NCBI RefSeq assembly: GCF_004766045.1
Contig: NZ_SPQQ01000008.1
Coordinates: 191,297-255,296, forward strand
Origin: Desulfosporosinus fructosivorans
GTDB taxonomy: Bacteria; Bacillota; Desulfitobacteriia; Desulfitobacteriales; Desulfitobacteriaceae
Direction: 5' to 3'
Length of the DNA: 64,000 nucleotides
Positions within the stretch are counted from its first letter, which is position 1. Every line of letters begins with the position of its first letter. Below are positions 34,653-42,723 of the stretch, one piece after another. A program made the position numbers and the translations under genes. A model generated the notes under the pieces. That model did not search any database. It was not told where the DNA came from and saw only the letters and a program-made list of their open reading frames with translations.

Positions 34653-35810
34653 ATGCAACAAGCCTACATTATACAAACTAAGCGTACGGCAATTGGAAAA
34701 TCGGGGAAAGGGTCCTTGGCCCAGGTTCGTCCAGATGATTTAGGTGCGTACGTAATCCAGGATATTCTCAAAAATGTCCCTATTCTTAAAACGAACGAGA
34801 TTGATGATTGCGTTATTGGCTGTTCTTTTCCAGAAGGAGAACAGGGGATGAATGTAGCTAAAATCATGGCTATGCGCGCTGGTCTTCCGATTGACGTCCC
34901 GGGTGTGACCATCAATCGATTCTGCTCTTCAGGGCTTCAGGCAATATCCATGGCAGCTGACCGGATTCGCTTGGGTGAAGCGGATATTATGATTGCTGGC
35001 GGAGCAGAGAGTATGTCCTTGGTTCCAATGGGTGGAGCTAAAGTGGCACCGAATCCCTTTATGATCGAGAACTGCCCTGAAGTCTATCTGTCGATGGGTA
35101 TAACTGCTGAGAATGTGGCTAGAAAATATGAAGTGACCCGTGAACAACAAGATTCCTTTGCGGTCGCCAGTCATCAAAAAGCGTGGGCTGCCCAGAGCAG
35201 CGGGCGCTTTGATGATGAAATTGTGCCCGTACTTCTTCCTAGTTGGGGAAAACCGGGGGAACGATGGTTCAGTAAAGATGAGGGGATTCGTCCGGAGACC
35301 ACGCTTGAATCATTGGCAAAACTCAGACCCGTTTTTCTCAACGGGGGCATGGTCACGGCAGGGAACTCGTCTCAGACTAGTGACGGTGCGGCAATCACTC
35401 TACTGATGTCGGAACAGAAAGTTAAAGAGCTGGGTCTCAAGCCGCTAGCTGTTTGGCGTGGATTTGCTGTCGCTGGTGTTGAACCAGAACTGATGGGTAT
35501 TGGGCCAATTAAGGCCATCCCTAAAGTGTTGCAACAAGTTGGGTTAACTCTTGACCAAATCGATCTCTTCGAATTGAACGAGGCTTTTGCTTCGCAATCG
35601 CTGGCGATCATTAAGACATTGGGCATCGATCCAGCTAAAGTCAATCCTAACGGCGGGGCTATTGCCTTCGGACATCCACTGGGTTGTACTGGGGCAAAAC
35701 TCACGGCCACCCTGTTACATGAAATGACCAAACGCAAGCTGAAATATGGGATGGTAACCATGTGCATCGGTGGCGGCATGGGAGCTGCTGGAGTATACGA
35801 GTTACTGTAG
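34653..35810 (+). CDS. fadA: Acetyl-CoA C-acyltransferase FadA (copy 2)
   Basis: 385-residue thiolase, paralogue of 13339-14496. The catalytic Cys in NRFCSSGLQAI, the NEAFASQ motif, the His in NGGAIAFGHPLGCTGAK and the second Cys in TMCIGGGMGAAG are intact. It follows fadN copy 2 by 11 bases. Last gene of the sigma-54 operon, ended by the hairpin at 35890-35955. It probably cleaves the 3-oxoacyl-CoA made by Hbd or FadN to acetyl-CoA. Confidence 0.94.
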   Translation: MQQAYIIQTKRTAIGKSGKGSLAQVRPDDLGAYVIQDILKNVPILKTNEIDDCVIGCSFPEGEQGMNVAKIMAMRAGLPIDVPGVTINRFCSSGLQAISMAADRIRLGEADIMIAGGAESMSLVPMGGAKVAPNPFMIENCPEVYLSMGITAENVARKYEVTREQQDSFAVASHQKAWAAQSSGRFDDEIVPVLLPSWGKPGERWFSKDEGIRPETTLESLAKLRPVFLNGGMVTAGNSSQTSDGAAITLLMSEQKVKELGLKPLAVWRGFAVAGVEPELMGIGPIKAIPKVLQQVGLTLDQIDLFELNEAFASQSLAIIKTLGIDPAKVNPNGGAIAFGHPLGCTGAKLTATLLHEMTKRKLKYGMVTMCIGGGMGAAGVYELL

Positions 35811-35889
35811 GGTCTTGAAAAGTGTCTTTTTCCAAATTGATTCTCGCAGCATAAAAGTTATAAATCTGGGGAGTAAGCTATTTTAAAGT

Positions 35890-35955
35890 AAGTAGAATGA
35901 AGCCAATAGACCATCGCCTTGTGAGGCGAATGGCCTAGAGGGCTTCATTCTACTT
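35890..35955 (+). terminator. Terminator of the large sigma-54 operon
   Basis: A 15-bp perfect outer stem (35890-35904 with 35941-35955) encloses a second stem CCAT-GCC/GGC-ATGG. The rest of 35811-36401 contains AT-rich sequence and the repeat copy B. Confidence 0.75.
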
Positions 35956-36045
35956 AACGTGAATTATGAAGAAGAAGAGTTGACGAAAAATTAATTAAAT
36001 ATTCGGAACATATATTACGATACTAATATTAGAAGTACTAGTTAC

Positions 36046-36376
36046 AGTGAACTCGTTCAACTAAAGTTGAACGTGACGATAGCCTCCGGTACGATAGTCT
36101 CCGGTGGAGAGTATCGCCGAAGCAGTGCTCCCTAAAGGAATACCTACCGGCGTAGGATTAGTATCGCCGAAGCCGTGTTCCCTAAAGGAATACCTACCGG
36201 CGTAGGATTAGTATCGCCGAAGCCGTGTTCCCTAAAGAAATACCTACCGGCGTAGGATTAGTATTGTCGAAGCCGTCTATCCCAAAAGGAACACTTCGCG
36301 GCGCAGGAGGAGTCTACCCCACACCGAATCAAAGTGCGGAGTAGCACTCCCACTTGTAGAATTGGGGGTCTGAAGA
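36046..36376 (-). repeat. Dispersed hairpin-ended repeat, copy B (expanded)
   Basis: Inverted orientation relative to copy A. One end carries GTTCAACTAAAGTTGAAC (36053-36070) and the other the CACTCCCACTT / GTAGACTCC-type segments in reverse complement (36310-36362). The centre is expanded by a 50-bp tandem array. The larger size compared with copy D (about 112 bp) is due to that array. Confidence 0.65.
36110..36310 (+). repeat. 50-bp tandem repeat, four units
   Basis: Units start at 36110, 36160, 36210 and 36260. Units 2 and 3 differ at one base; unit 1 differs slightly and unit 4 is more diverged. Each contains GTATCGCCGAAGC and CCTACCGGCGTAGG, the latter a short palindrome. There is no coding potential. 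It looks like slippage amplification within repeat copy B. Confidence 0.85.
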
Positions 36377-36401
36377 TTGGATGAAAGGAGCTGGGATTAT
36401 T

Positions 36402-37700
36402 ATGAAAGGTAGCGTAGGGAAACCTAAAGTTGAGAAGGAAGATGGTATTAGTTTAGGTAAGTATCTAGGAAAAACATTAGCGATAGTTGTTCCTTTGGAT
36501 GCAGCTATGGGACTTGTCATTGCTTTTGCTATGCAGCTTGACAGGTCAAAAACCGTGACCTTATTTATTTTGTTTTTACTAGCAGGCATACTCATAGGGG
36601 TTCTTGCTACCTTGAAAAACTATCGACGCTTTGTTAAGCCTATTTATGTAATGGAACAAGGAATTATTCAGGTAGCTCAAGGAGATTTGACGCAAAGAAT
36701 TGAAATTCTAAAGAATAGCGATGTTGCTGAATTAGGGCATGCTTTTAACCTTATGATGGAGAACTTCACAAGTATTATTCAAAAGATTCGTGAGATGGCA
36801 AATTCCTGGGTTATTTCGTCCGAGGAATTATCGGCCAGTTCTGAAGAAGTCACAGCGACGAATAGTAGTGTTGCCGACTATACTAGCCAAATGGCAATAG
36901 AGTCTCGAAACCAAGCTCAAACACTCCATCAGATGAAAAAGATGGTCATAGAACTAGCGAATGCTGCTCAAATGATCGCTGAAAGGGCCTTATCTGTTTC
37001 CCTGGAAGCCGTAAACGCCAAAAAACATTCAGAAGAGGGATTAACTAAGCTTTCAGTAATTATAGCAACTATGCAGGAAACAAATAATTCCGTACATGAG
37101 TCTGTGCAGACGATTGAGGATTTAGCTAATCAATCAAATCGAATCGGGTCTATAACTGAAACCATTTCCCAAGTAGCGCAACAAACGAATCTATTGGCTC
37201 TCAATGCAGCGATAGAAGCAGCCCGGGCAGGCGAACATGGTAAAGGCTTCGCAGTTGTTGCCGACGAAATCCGTAAGCTTGCGGAGAATGTAGCCTCTTC
37301 AACCCGAGAAGTCACCGAGATTACCACTTTGATCCAACATAGTATTAATTTCGCTGTTCAAGGAATGATGCAGACGGATTCTAAGGTCAACGAAAGTGTG
37401 GTTTCAATACATGAGGCACAGGAAGCTTTAACTGTTATTGCGCATGCTACGAAAGCGGTGTCCGTTGACATTTCTGATATCGCAGCGTCTAGCGAGCAAA
37501 TGCTGGGTAGTATGGAGGAGATGAAACTATATGTCAATACGGTTATCCAAGTTTCGGAACAAGCAACTGTAACTGCAGAAAATATTGAAGAGTCTGCTAC
37601 GGAAGTGTCGACAACGATGCAAATTGTAGCAACCTCAGCCCAGTCCCTAGCGCAAAACGCAATTCTCCTTCACCGAGAATTAGAACAATTTAAGGTTTAG
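36402..37700 (+). CDS. Methyl-accepting chemotaxis protein without extracellular sensor domain (copy 2)
   Basis: 432 residues and strongly similar along its length to the receptor at 17583-18875, including the two closely spaced membrane helices, the HAMP linker (GIIQVAQGDLTQRI) and the signalling tip (QVAQQTNLLALNAAIEAARA). The N-terminus and the region 150-230 differ most. ATG 36402 is preferred over 36381 because GAAAGGAG precedes it at a suitable distance. Like its paralogue it has no periplasmic-type ligand domain. It stands directly downstream of fadN-fadA copy 2. Confidence 0.92.
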   Translation: MKGSVGKPKVEKEDGISLGKYLGKTLAIVVPLDAAMGLVIAFAMQLDRSKTVTLFILFLLAGILIGVLATLKNYRRFVKPIYVMEQGIIQVAQGDLTQRIEILKNSDVAELGHAFNLMMENFTSIIQKIREMANSWVISSEELSASSEEVTATNSSVADYTSQMAIESRNQAQTLHQMKKMVIELANAAQMIAERALSVSLEAVNAKKHSEEGLTKLSVIIATMQETNNSVHESVQTIEDLANQSNRIGSITETISQVAQQTNLLALNAAIEAARAGEHGKGFAVVADEIRKLAENVASSTREVTEITTLIQHSINFAVQGMMQTDSKVNESVVSIHEAQEALTVIAHATKAVSVDISDIAASSEQMLGSMEEMKLYVNTVIQVSEQATVTAENIEESATEVSTTMQIVATSAQSLAQNAILLHRELEQFKV

Positions 37701-37782
37701 GCTAGGCTCGAAACTGTATTTAACTACGCATAGAATTGGAATTATTGTAGACAATATAAAGCAAACAAGGAGGTGCTTTATT

Positions 37783-38262
37783 TTGCCACTGCAATTATCA
37801 CAAAAGGAAAAATCGTTGTTGATGGATCAAAAAACTCATGAAGAAACCTGCGTCGACAAATACACAAAGTATGCTAACCAGGCCCAAGACCCCCAATTAA
37901 AACAGCTCTTTAATTCGTATTCGGCTAAGGAGCAAGAACACTTAAATACAATAAATCAGATTTTGGGTGGTCAGGTACCCAGCGTTGGCGGGCAACAAAA
38001 CCAAGGTCAACAATCAGCTGGTGGAACTCAAGCTCCAATGACCTCTGCAGTGCAAGGGAATTATAACCAAGAGGATGCTAAACTTTGTAAAGACTTGCTC
38101 ATGACAGAAAAGTATGTATCTGGGGCATATAACACGGCAATCTTTGAATTTAGAGACACAAATATCCGACAGGTCTTGAATCATATCCAGAAAGAAGAGC
38201 AGCAACACGGAGAAGGGATTTTCCAATATATGCAAAGCCAGGGGATGTATCAAGTACAGTAG
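37783..38262 (+). CDS. CotF-like spore coat protein
   Basis: 159 residues with a ferritin-like four-helix arrangement in two halves (DQKTHEETCVDKYTKYANQAQDPQLKQLF ... YSAKEQEHLNTINQIL and DAKLCKDLLMTEKYVSGAYNTAIFEF ... HIQKEEQQHGEGIFQYM), joined by a Gln/Gly-rich linker. This is the CotF domain family, found in spore coat proteins and related stress proteins of Firmicutes. TTG start with AAGGAGGTG upstream. It is single and followed by the long palindromic terminator. Direct coat location is inferred from family membership. Confidence 0.8.
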   Translation: MPLQLSQKEKSLLMDQKTHEETCVDKYTKYANQAQDPQLKQLFNSYSAKEQEHLNTINQILGGQVPSVGGQQNQGQQSAGGTQAPMTSAVQGNYNQEDAKLCKDLLMTEKYVSGAYNTAIFEFRDTNIRQVLNHIQKEEQQHGEGIFQYMQSQGMYQVQ

Positions 38263-38293
38263 TTATAATTCTCATGTTAAATTCAAAAAGGGT

Positions 38294-38360
38294 AATAATC
38301 TAAATATAGAAAGAACTGTTTCTTTAATGAAGAAACAGTTCTTTCTATATTTAGATTATT
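38294..38360. terminator. Very long perfect-palindrome hairpin (31-bp stem) after the CotF-like gene
   Basis: Arms 38294-38324 and 38330-38360 are perfectly complementary over 31 bp with a five-base loop. AT-rich, followed by ATTAGAG. Same arm length as the palindrome at 22221-22290, but unrelated sequence. Confidence 0.75.
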
Positions 38361-38484
38361 ATTAGAGAATTTTTGTAATCTTAACGTGAAACTCACAATA
38401 TATTCACCTATTTAGCATAAGAGATCTGTATACTAAATGTAGGTCATGATAAAGGGCGAATAGATCAAAGAGAGGATGTTTGAA

Positions 38485-38670
38485 ATGTTTGGTTTTCTAA
38501 TAGTACTGTTGTGTATCGGTGCATATTTTCATTGTAAACAAAATGGTTGTTGCCATCCACATACTCCGAAAAAAAACCATCGAGATGCACTCGACATAGT
38601 TCGAGCACGCTATGCTCGGGGGGAAATTAGCAGTGAAGAATTCAATGAACGTAAAAAAACTTTAGAATGA
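38485..38670 (+). CDS. Small membrane protein with SHOCT domain
   Basis: About 61 residues. One N-terminal membrane helix (MFGFLIVLLCIGAYF), a short Cys/His-rich stretch (HCKQNGCCHPH), and a C-terminal SHOCT motif (ALDIVRARYARGEISSEEFNERKK). ATG 38485 is chosen because AGAGAGGATG at 38470 fits it better than ATG 38476. It forms a pair with the next gene, which has the same domain plan. SHOCT motifs mediate oligomerisation; specific role unknown. Confidence 0.75.
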   Translation: MFGFLIVLLCIGAYFHCKQNGCCHPHTPKKNHRDALDIVRARYARGEISSEEFNERKKTLE

Positions 38671-38682
38671 GGGGGATAAAAA

Positions 38683-38982
38683 ATGATGCACGGTAGTGGA
38701 CATATAATACGCGGATTTGGCCATGGTTTCATGGCCAACGGACAATATGGGTCGATAGGATTGATCTTTTTTGCTTGTCACTTAATTTTCTTGCTTGGAA
38801 TAATTGTACTCGCAGTAGTTCTCATCCGTCGCCATAGTTCTAAAGTTCGTTTGATGCAAAAGCAAAATGATCCAGCTTTATTGATCCTGCGTGAGCGATA
38901 CGCTCTAGGGGAAATTGAAACCGAAGAATTTAACCAAAGAAATCTTGATCTTTCCCCGAACCCTTCAGCCGTTAAAAGTTAA
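38683..38982 (+). CDS. Membrane protein with SHOCT domain
   Basis: 99 residues. A His/Gly-rich N-terminus (MMHGSGHIIRGFGHGFMANG), one membrane helix (IGLIFFACHLIFLLGIIVLAVVLI) and a SHOCT motif (LLILRERYALGEIETEEFNQR). It begins 12 bases after the previous SHOCT gene with a GAGGGGG ribosome-binding site, so they are cotranscribed. The His-rich start could bind metal (inference). Confidence 0.75.
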   Translation: MMHGSGHIIRGFGHGFMANGQYGSIGLIFFACHLIFLLGIIVLAVVLIRRHSSKVRLMQKQNDPALLILRERYALGEIETEEFNQRNLDLSPNPSAVKS

Positions 38983-39010
38983 TGTTTATTAACTTTTCTT
39001 CATAATGGAG

Positions 39011-39064
39011 TATCAAGAGAGATGTGACCGAACGTATTGTTTGTGATTACATCTCTCTTGATAT
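39011..39064. terminator. Bidirectional terminator between convergent genes
   Basis: TATCAAGAGAGATGT (39011-39025) pairs perfectly with ACATCTCTCTTGATA (39050-39064), located between the SHOCT gene and the leftward CAP-domain gene. Confidence 0.75.
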
Positions 39065-39080
39065 TTATAGAAGACTTGCA

Positions 39081-40112
39081 TCAGAGTTTAATCACAAATT
39101 GAGCAGCATAGAAAGTATCCTTCGGGTTAGTGTCGGGAGCGATTTCAACCGTTATATAGTCAAGGGAATGGGAGTTGTATAAAGGGACGGAAATTGAGAA
39201 ATTACCTAGGTTATCTACATTGAGATTCTGTACAGAGACCTTCCCCAAGGGGGTGGATATATAATAACCCTTGCCCTGTGGCTTAGCATAAAAATGAAGG
39301 TTATCCCAAGAGGGATCAGCGTAGGAATGGGTTTGCATAAGTTGTTCTCGGGTCGTTGGAAGGGGAAGTGGTTCCCAAACCCCATAAATTCCTTTGATCT
39401 GATACCCTTTATTGATACGTCCTTTTAGGGTTACGGTTGAACCTGGAGTTGCGCTAGAGGGAAGTGGATCTATGACAGAATAATGATTAGTAAATTCTTG
39501 GGCCATGGCTACCCCGAATTTTCCCACATCAATGGCTATTCCAACCCCGGTGTGATGAGGATCTAAAATGTTCTGTCGATGTCCATCATTGGGAGGGAGT
39601 TCGTTGACCATGGCTGATTGATGTTCAGCAACGATTGTTTTGAGTTGTTCTTTCGAAACCCCTTGAAAGCCACCTTCCAGCCAAAGAGTCACACTTTCGT
39701 TTTCTTCGACCGCATCAAGTCCACCCGCCAAGGTATAGCGCCGCTGTGGCTTTTCTCCATCCAATCCCCAGTGGCTTATATATCCGTTATTAGCTTCTTC
39801 AAGAACATGTTGGCGGGCCGATTTGGCGGCAGTTTCATCCCAACTGACTAAGGGGAGACCTACTTGCCGGCGGTCGTCGTTGATAAGTTCAACGACGATT
39901 TGTTCGACCTGAGTAATATCTGCTTGCGTGGCTTTAGATATCGAGGAAAGCGGTAGAGGGAGGCCAATTAGTCCTTGCGGAGTCTGCGCGGCATTAGGTT
40001 CGTTCTGAGTCTGAGAGGGAGTATCGTTGTTCGGTATGGGCCATATTTTATTGCAGCCTAGGTTTAAGATGAGTAAATTTAACGATATTACCCAGATAAT
40101 ATGTTTGGGCAC
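39081..40112 (-). CDS. CAP-domain (SCP/PR1) secreted protein, probably a lipoprotein
   Basis: 343 residues. An N-terminal hydrophobic segment ends in LNLGC (lipobox-like, Cys20), followed by an Asn/Thr/Pro/Gln-rich linker. A CAP/SCP domain follows at about 65-215 (VELINDDRRQVGLPLVSWDETAAKSARQH; NDGHRQNILDPHHTGVGIAI). A beta-rich C-terminal region has about 125 residues. Similar proteins (YkwD-like) occur in spore and cell-wall contexts in Firmicutes. The gene is single and convergent with the SHOCT genes. Function unknown; a surface location is expected. Confidence 0.82.
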   Translation of the reverse strand: MPKHIIWVISLNLLILNLGCNKIWPIPNNDTPSQTQNEPNAAQTPQGLIGLPLPLSSISKATQADITQVEQIVVELINDDRRQVGLPLVSWDETAAKSARQHVLEEANNGYISHWGLDGEKPQRRYTLAGGLDAVEENESVTLWLEGGFQGVSKEQLKTIVAEHQSAMVNELPPNDGHRQNILDPHHTGVGIAIDVGKFGVAMAQEFTNHYSVIDPLPSSATPGSTVTLKGRINKGYQIKGIYGVWEPLPLPTTREQLMQTHSYADPSWDNLHFYAKPQGKGYYISTPLGKVSVQNLNVDNLGNFSISVPLYNSHSLDYITVEIAPDTNPKDTFYAAQFVIKL

Positions 40113-40226
40113 AGTTATCCCCCTCTAATTTGATTAATTATCACTACAATAACCTACTTCTTCAAAGAATGCCACATAGCTTCACCCTAAATTAAAAAGC
40201 TTATGGTAAGCGGGAAAATATTTATA

Positions 40227-40255
40227 TTGAAGCCTAGGTGTTTCTCGTCTATGAT
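40227..40255 (+). promoter_or_regulatory. Sigma-A promoter of hutP
   Basis: TTGAAG (40227-40232) and TATGAT (40250-40255) with a 17-base spacer, 83 bases upstream of the hutP start codon. Confidence 0.7.
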
Positions 40256-40338
40256 AGGAGTAGGGTCAGCTTCAATTGCAAGAGTGATGTGATCAGAGGC
40301 TGGCATAGGGAAAAGATTCACGTGACCAGGGGGGTATT

Positions 40339-40779
40339 ATGGATCATTGTTCATCTCTAGGAAAAACTGCCTTGTTGATTGCTATGGCCGAAGAAAATGA
40401 AACTGAAGACTATGTGTCCAGTGCAAGGGAAAAAGGGTTTGAGGTTGTGACGGGTAAGGTGGGCTCAATGGATGTTCAAAAGGTCATCGCGGCAGTTGAA
40501 ACTGCAGCTAAACGCGCGAGTCTCATTGACAATAACTATCGCTCTCAACATGCTCTTTATCACGCGATTCTAGATGCATTGCAAGGATTAGGACGTGGGC
40601 CGCTTCAACTCGGAAATGTTTTGCGCACGGTAGGACTTCGCTTTGCGGTTGTCAAAGGTCCCCGTACACTTGAAGATTTAAGTGACCTCTGGATTGCCGT
40701 AAGTATGTATGGGATGATTGGAGCTCCAATTAAAGGTCACGAACATGAAGTTTGTGGATTAGGAATTAATCATTTGTAA
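40339..40779 (+). CDS. hutP: HutP, histidine-responsive antiterminator
   Basis: 146 residues, clearly similar to B. subtilis HutP along its whole length (GKVGSMDVQKVIAAVETAAKRASLI ... YRSQHALYHAILDALQG ... TVGLRFAVVKGP ... WIAVSMYGMIGAPIKGHEHEVCGLGINHL). HutP binds L-histidine and Mg2+, then NAG triplets in the hut leader RNA, to prevent termination before hutH. The metal-binding histidines (Q/HALYH) are retained. A terminator with upstream UAG triplets lies between hutP and hutH, as in Bacillus. Confidence 0.93.
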   Translation: MDHCSSLGKTALLIAMAEENETEDYVSSAREKGFEVVTGKVGSMDVQKVIAAVETAAKRASLIDNNYRSQHALYHAILDALQGLGRGPLQLGNVLRTVGLRFAVVKGPRTLEDLSDLWIAVSMYGMIGAPIKGHEHEVCGLGINHL

Positions 40780-40842
40780 GGTTATCCATTAAAAGAAATT
40801 TTATTCCAAAGTAAATTGCAATAAAATTGGGTATGCTCAGAG

Positions 40843-40900
40843 TTATTAGATATTAGAGGGCTAAGCTGTAGACGAAGGTTTATGGCTTAATCCTCTTTTT
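40843..40900 (+). promoter_or_regulatory. HutP-controlled terminator (antitermination site)
   Basis: AGAGGGCTAAGC (40855-40866) pairs with GCTTAATCCTCT (40885-40896), followed by TTTT. Just before and inside the stem are several UAG triplets (TTATTAGATATTAG, GTAG), the known recognition unit of HutP. It is 26 bases before the hutH start, so histidine availability would decide read-through. Confidence 0.75.
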
Positions 40901-40925
40901 CATTGCTCATAGAGGAGGGGAAAAC

Positions 40926-42479
40926 ATGAGCGCAGTAGGGAAAAAGCAAATGGTTACATTAGATGGAGAAACACTCACCTTAGAGCAGGTGGTTGCTGTG
41001 GCACGGTATGGTGCTATAGCAGACTTGGATCCAGAGGCCAAACAAAAGGTCCAAAGATCCAGAGAATACGTAGACCAGCTGATTGCGGGTAACCAAACTG
41101 TTTATGGGATAACGACAGGCTTTGGGATGTTTAGTAATGTCTTAATTTCTAAGGAAGATGCCAAAAAACTTCAACGTAACCTTATCATGAGTCATGCTAC
41201 GGGGGTGGGGGAGCCTCTTCCTTTAGAGGTGGTAAGGGCGATTTTACTTCTTAGGGCAAATGCCTTAGCGAAAGGGTTTTCGGGCATTCGACTCTCTACG
41301 CTGGAAACCTTACTTGAGGTGCTTAATTCGGGTATTGTCCCAGTGGTACCTGAAAAGGGCTCGCTGGGAGCGAGCGGGGATTTAGCACCCTTGTCCCATA
41401 TGGTTTTGGTCCTGCTCGGTGAAGGGGAGGCGTTTTATAAAGGGCGGCGGATGAGTGGGCGGAAGGCCTTAACCCAAGCGGGGATAGAGCCTGTTGTACT
41501 TGAAGGAAAAGAGGGTTTGGCTCTAATTAACGGAACCCAGGTTATGACTGCGGTTGCTGCTTTGGCTGTTTGGGACGCCGAGAATTTATGGGAGTCTGCA
41601 AATATTACGGCTGCTTTGTCCTTTGAAGCCCTTGAGGGAATTCTTGATGCGTTCGATCCGAAAATTCATATCGCCCGTCCTCACAAGGGGCAGATCGAAG
41701 TGGCTGAGCAAATCCGCCTTCTCACGGAGGGAAGTACGTTTGTAGCCCCTAAACAACATCCCAGAGTCCAGGATGCTTACGCACTGCGCTGTGTTGCCCA
41801 AGTTCACGGTCCTTCGGGGGAGGCTGTGGCTTATGTGAAAAGGGTAGTGGAAATTGAGATGAATTCAGTGACCGATAATCCCTTGATTTTCCCTGAACAG
41901 GGAGAAGTGCTCTCAGGCGGGAATTTCCATGGTCAACCTATTGCTTTAGCGATGGACTTTCTGGGGATTGCAGTGGCGGAACTCGCTAATATTGCCGAGC
42001 GTCGCTTGGAGCGCTTGGTTAATCCAAATTTAAGTGGATTGCCAGCGTTCTTAACGCCTGATGGAGGATTGAATTCAGGGTTTATGATTGTACAGTATTC
42101 TGCGGCGTCGCTTGTTTCAGAAAATAAAATATTGGCCCATCCGGCTAGTGTTGATTCGATCCCTTCCTCTGGGAACCAAGAAGACCACGTAAGCATGGGG
42201 ACGATTGCAGCTCGTAAGGCGCGCAGTATCATAGAAAATGCAGCGCATGTTTTGGCGATGGAACTTTTGGCGGCATGTCAGGGCGTTGATTTAAGGACAG
42301 GGAGCGGGGAACTACAGCTCGGGAAGGGAAGTGAAGGCGCTTACCGACTTGTCCGGTCAAAAGTAGCAACGCTCGGAGAAGATCGGGTTATGTACCCAGA
42401 TATCCAGCTTGCTAAAGAGTTGGTTTCTTCGGGGAAGCTAGTTAAGGCCGTCCGACGTAAATTGGGGGCAAAAGCTTAA
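40926..42479 (+). CDS. hutH: Histidine ammonia-lyase
   Basis: 517 residues. Deaminates L-histidine to urocanate using the autocatalytic MIO group formed from Ala149-Ser150-Gly151 in GSLGASGDLAPLSH. The catalytic-tyrosine segment YGITTGFG and the SGNQEDHVSMGTIAARKA motif are present. AGAGGAGGGG precedes the ATG. It is the only enzyme gene of the hut pathway here: hutU, hutI and hutG do not follow, as a terminator lies at 42568. The product urocanate must be handled by genes elsewhere or exported. Confidence 0.95.
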   Translation: MSAVGKKQMVTLDGETLTLEQVVAVARYGAIADLDPEAKQKVQRSREYVDQLIAGNQTVYGITTGFGMFSNVLISKEDAKKLQRNLIMSHATGVGEPLPLEVVRAILLLRANALAKGFSGIRLSTLETLLEVLNSGIVPVVPEKGSLGASGDLAPLSHMVLVLLGEGEAFYKGRRMSGRKALTQAGIEPVVLEGKEGLALINGTQVMTAVAALAVWDAENLWESANITAALSFEALEGILDAFDPKIHIARPHKGQIEVAEQIRLLTEGSTFVAPKQHPRVQDAYALRCVAQVHGPSGEAVAYVKRVVEIEMNSVTDNPLIFPEQGEVLSGGNFHGQPIALAMDFLGIAVAELANIAERRLERLVNPNLSGLPAFLTPDGGLNSGFMIVQYSAASLVSENKILAHPASVDSIPSSGNQEDHVSMGTIAARKARSIIENAAHVLAMELLAACQGVDLRTGSGELQLGKGSEGAYRLVRSKVATLGEDRVMYPDIQLAKELVSSGKLVKAVRRKLGAKA

Positions 42480-42567
42480 GGATGGCCTGAAACAAAGGGC
42501 TGATGAAGTTCTCCAGACGATAAGCAGCAGAAACAAACTGCTGAATAATTTGCTGAACAAATATTTT

Positions 42568-42615
42568 ATGCGTTGGTTGAGAAGACAGAAATCCTCGACC
42601 AACGCATTTTGTTTT
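42568..42615 (+). terminator. Terminator after hutH
   Basis: ATGCGTTGGTTGAG (42568-42581) pairs with CTCGACCAACGCAT (42594-42607) with one wobble, then TTTGTTTTT. Confidence 0.85.
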
Positions 42616-42723
42616 TGCTCTAATTCGCATCCTATTGTCTTTTGCGATTGTTCTTTTCACAAGATCAGGAATATTGAATTTAAATATCCCTGATGTCGAA
42701 TATTTTACTAATCAGGCCATGAT

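Noticed and set aside
36110..36310. Possible CRISPR array
   Set aside because: The 50-bp units are contiguous without variable spacers, and no cas genes are present.
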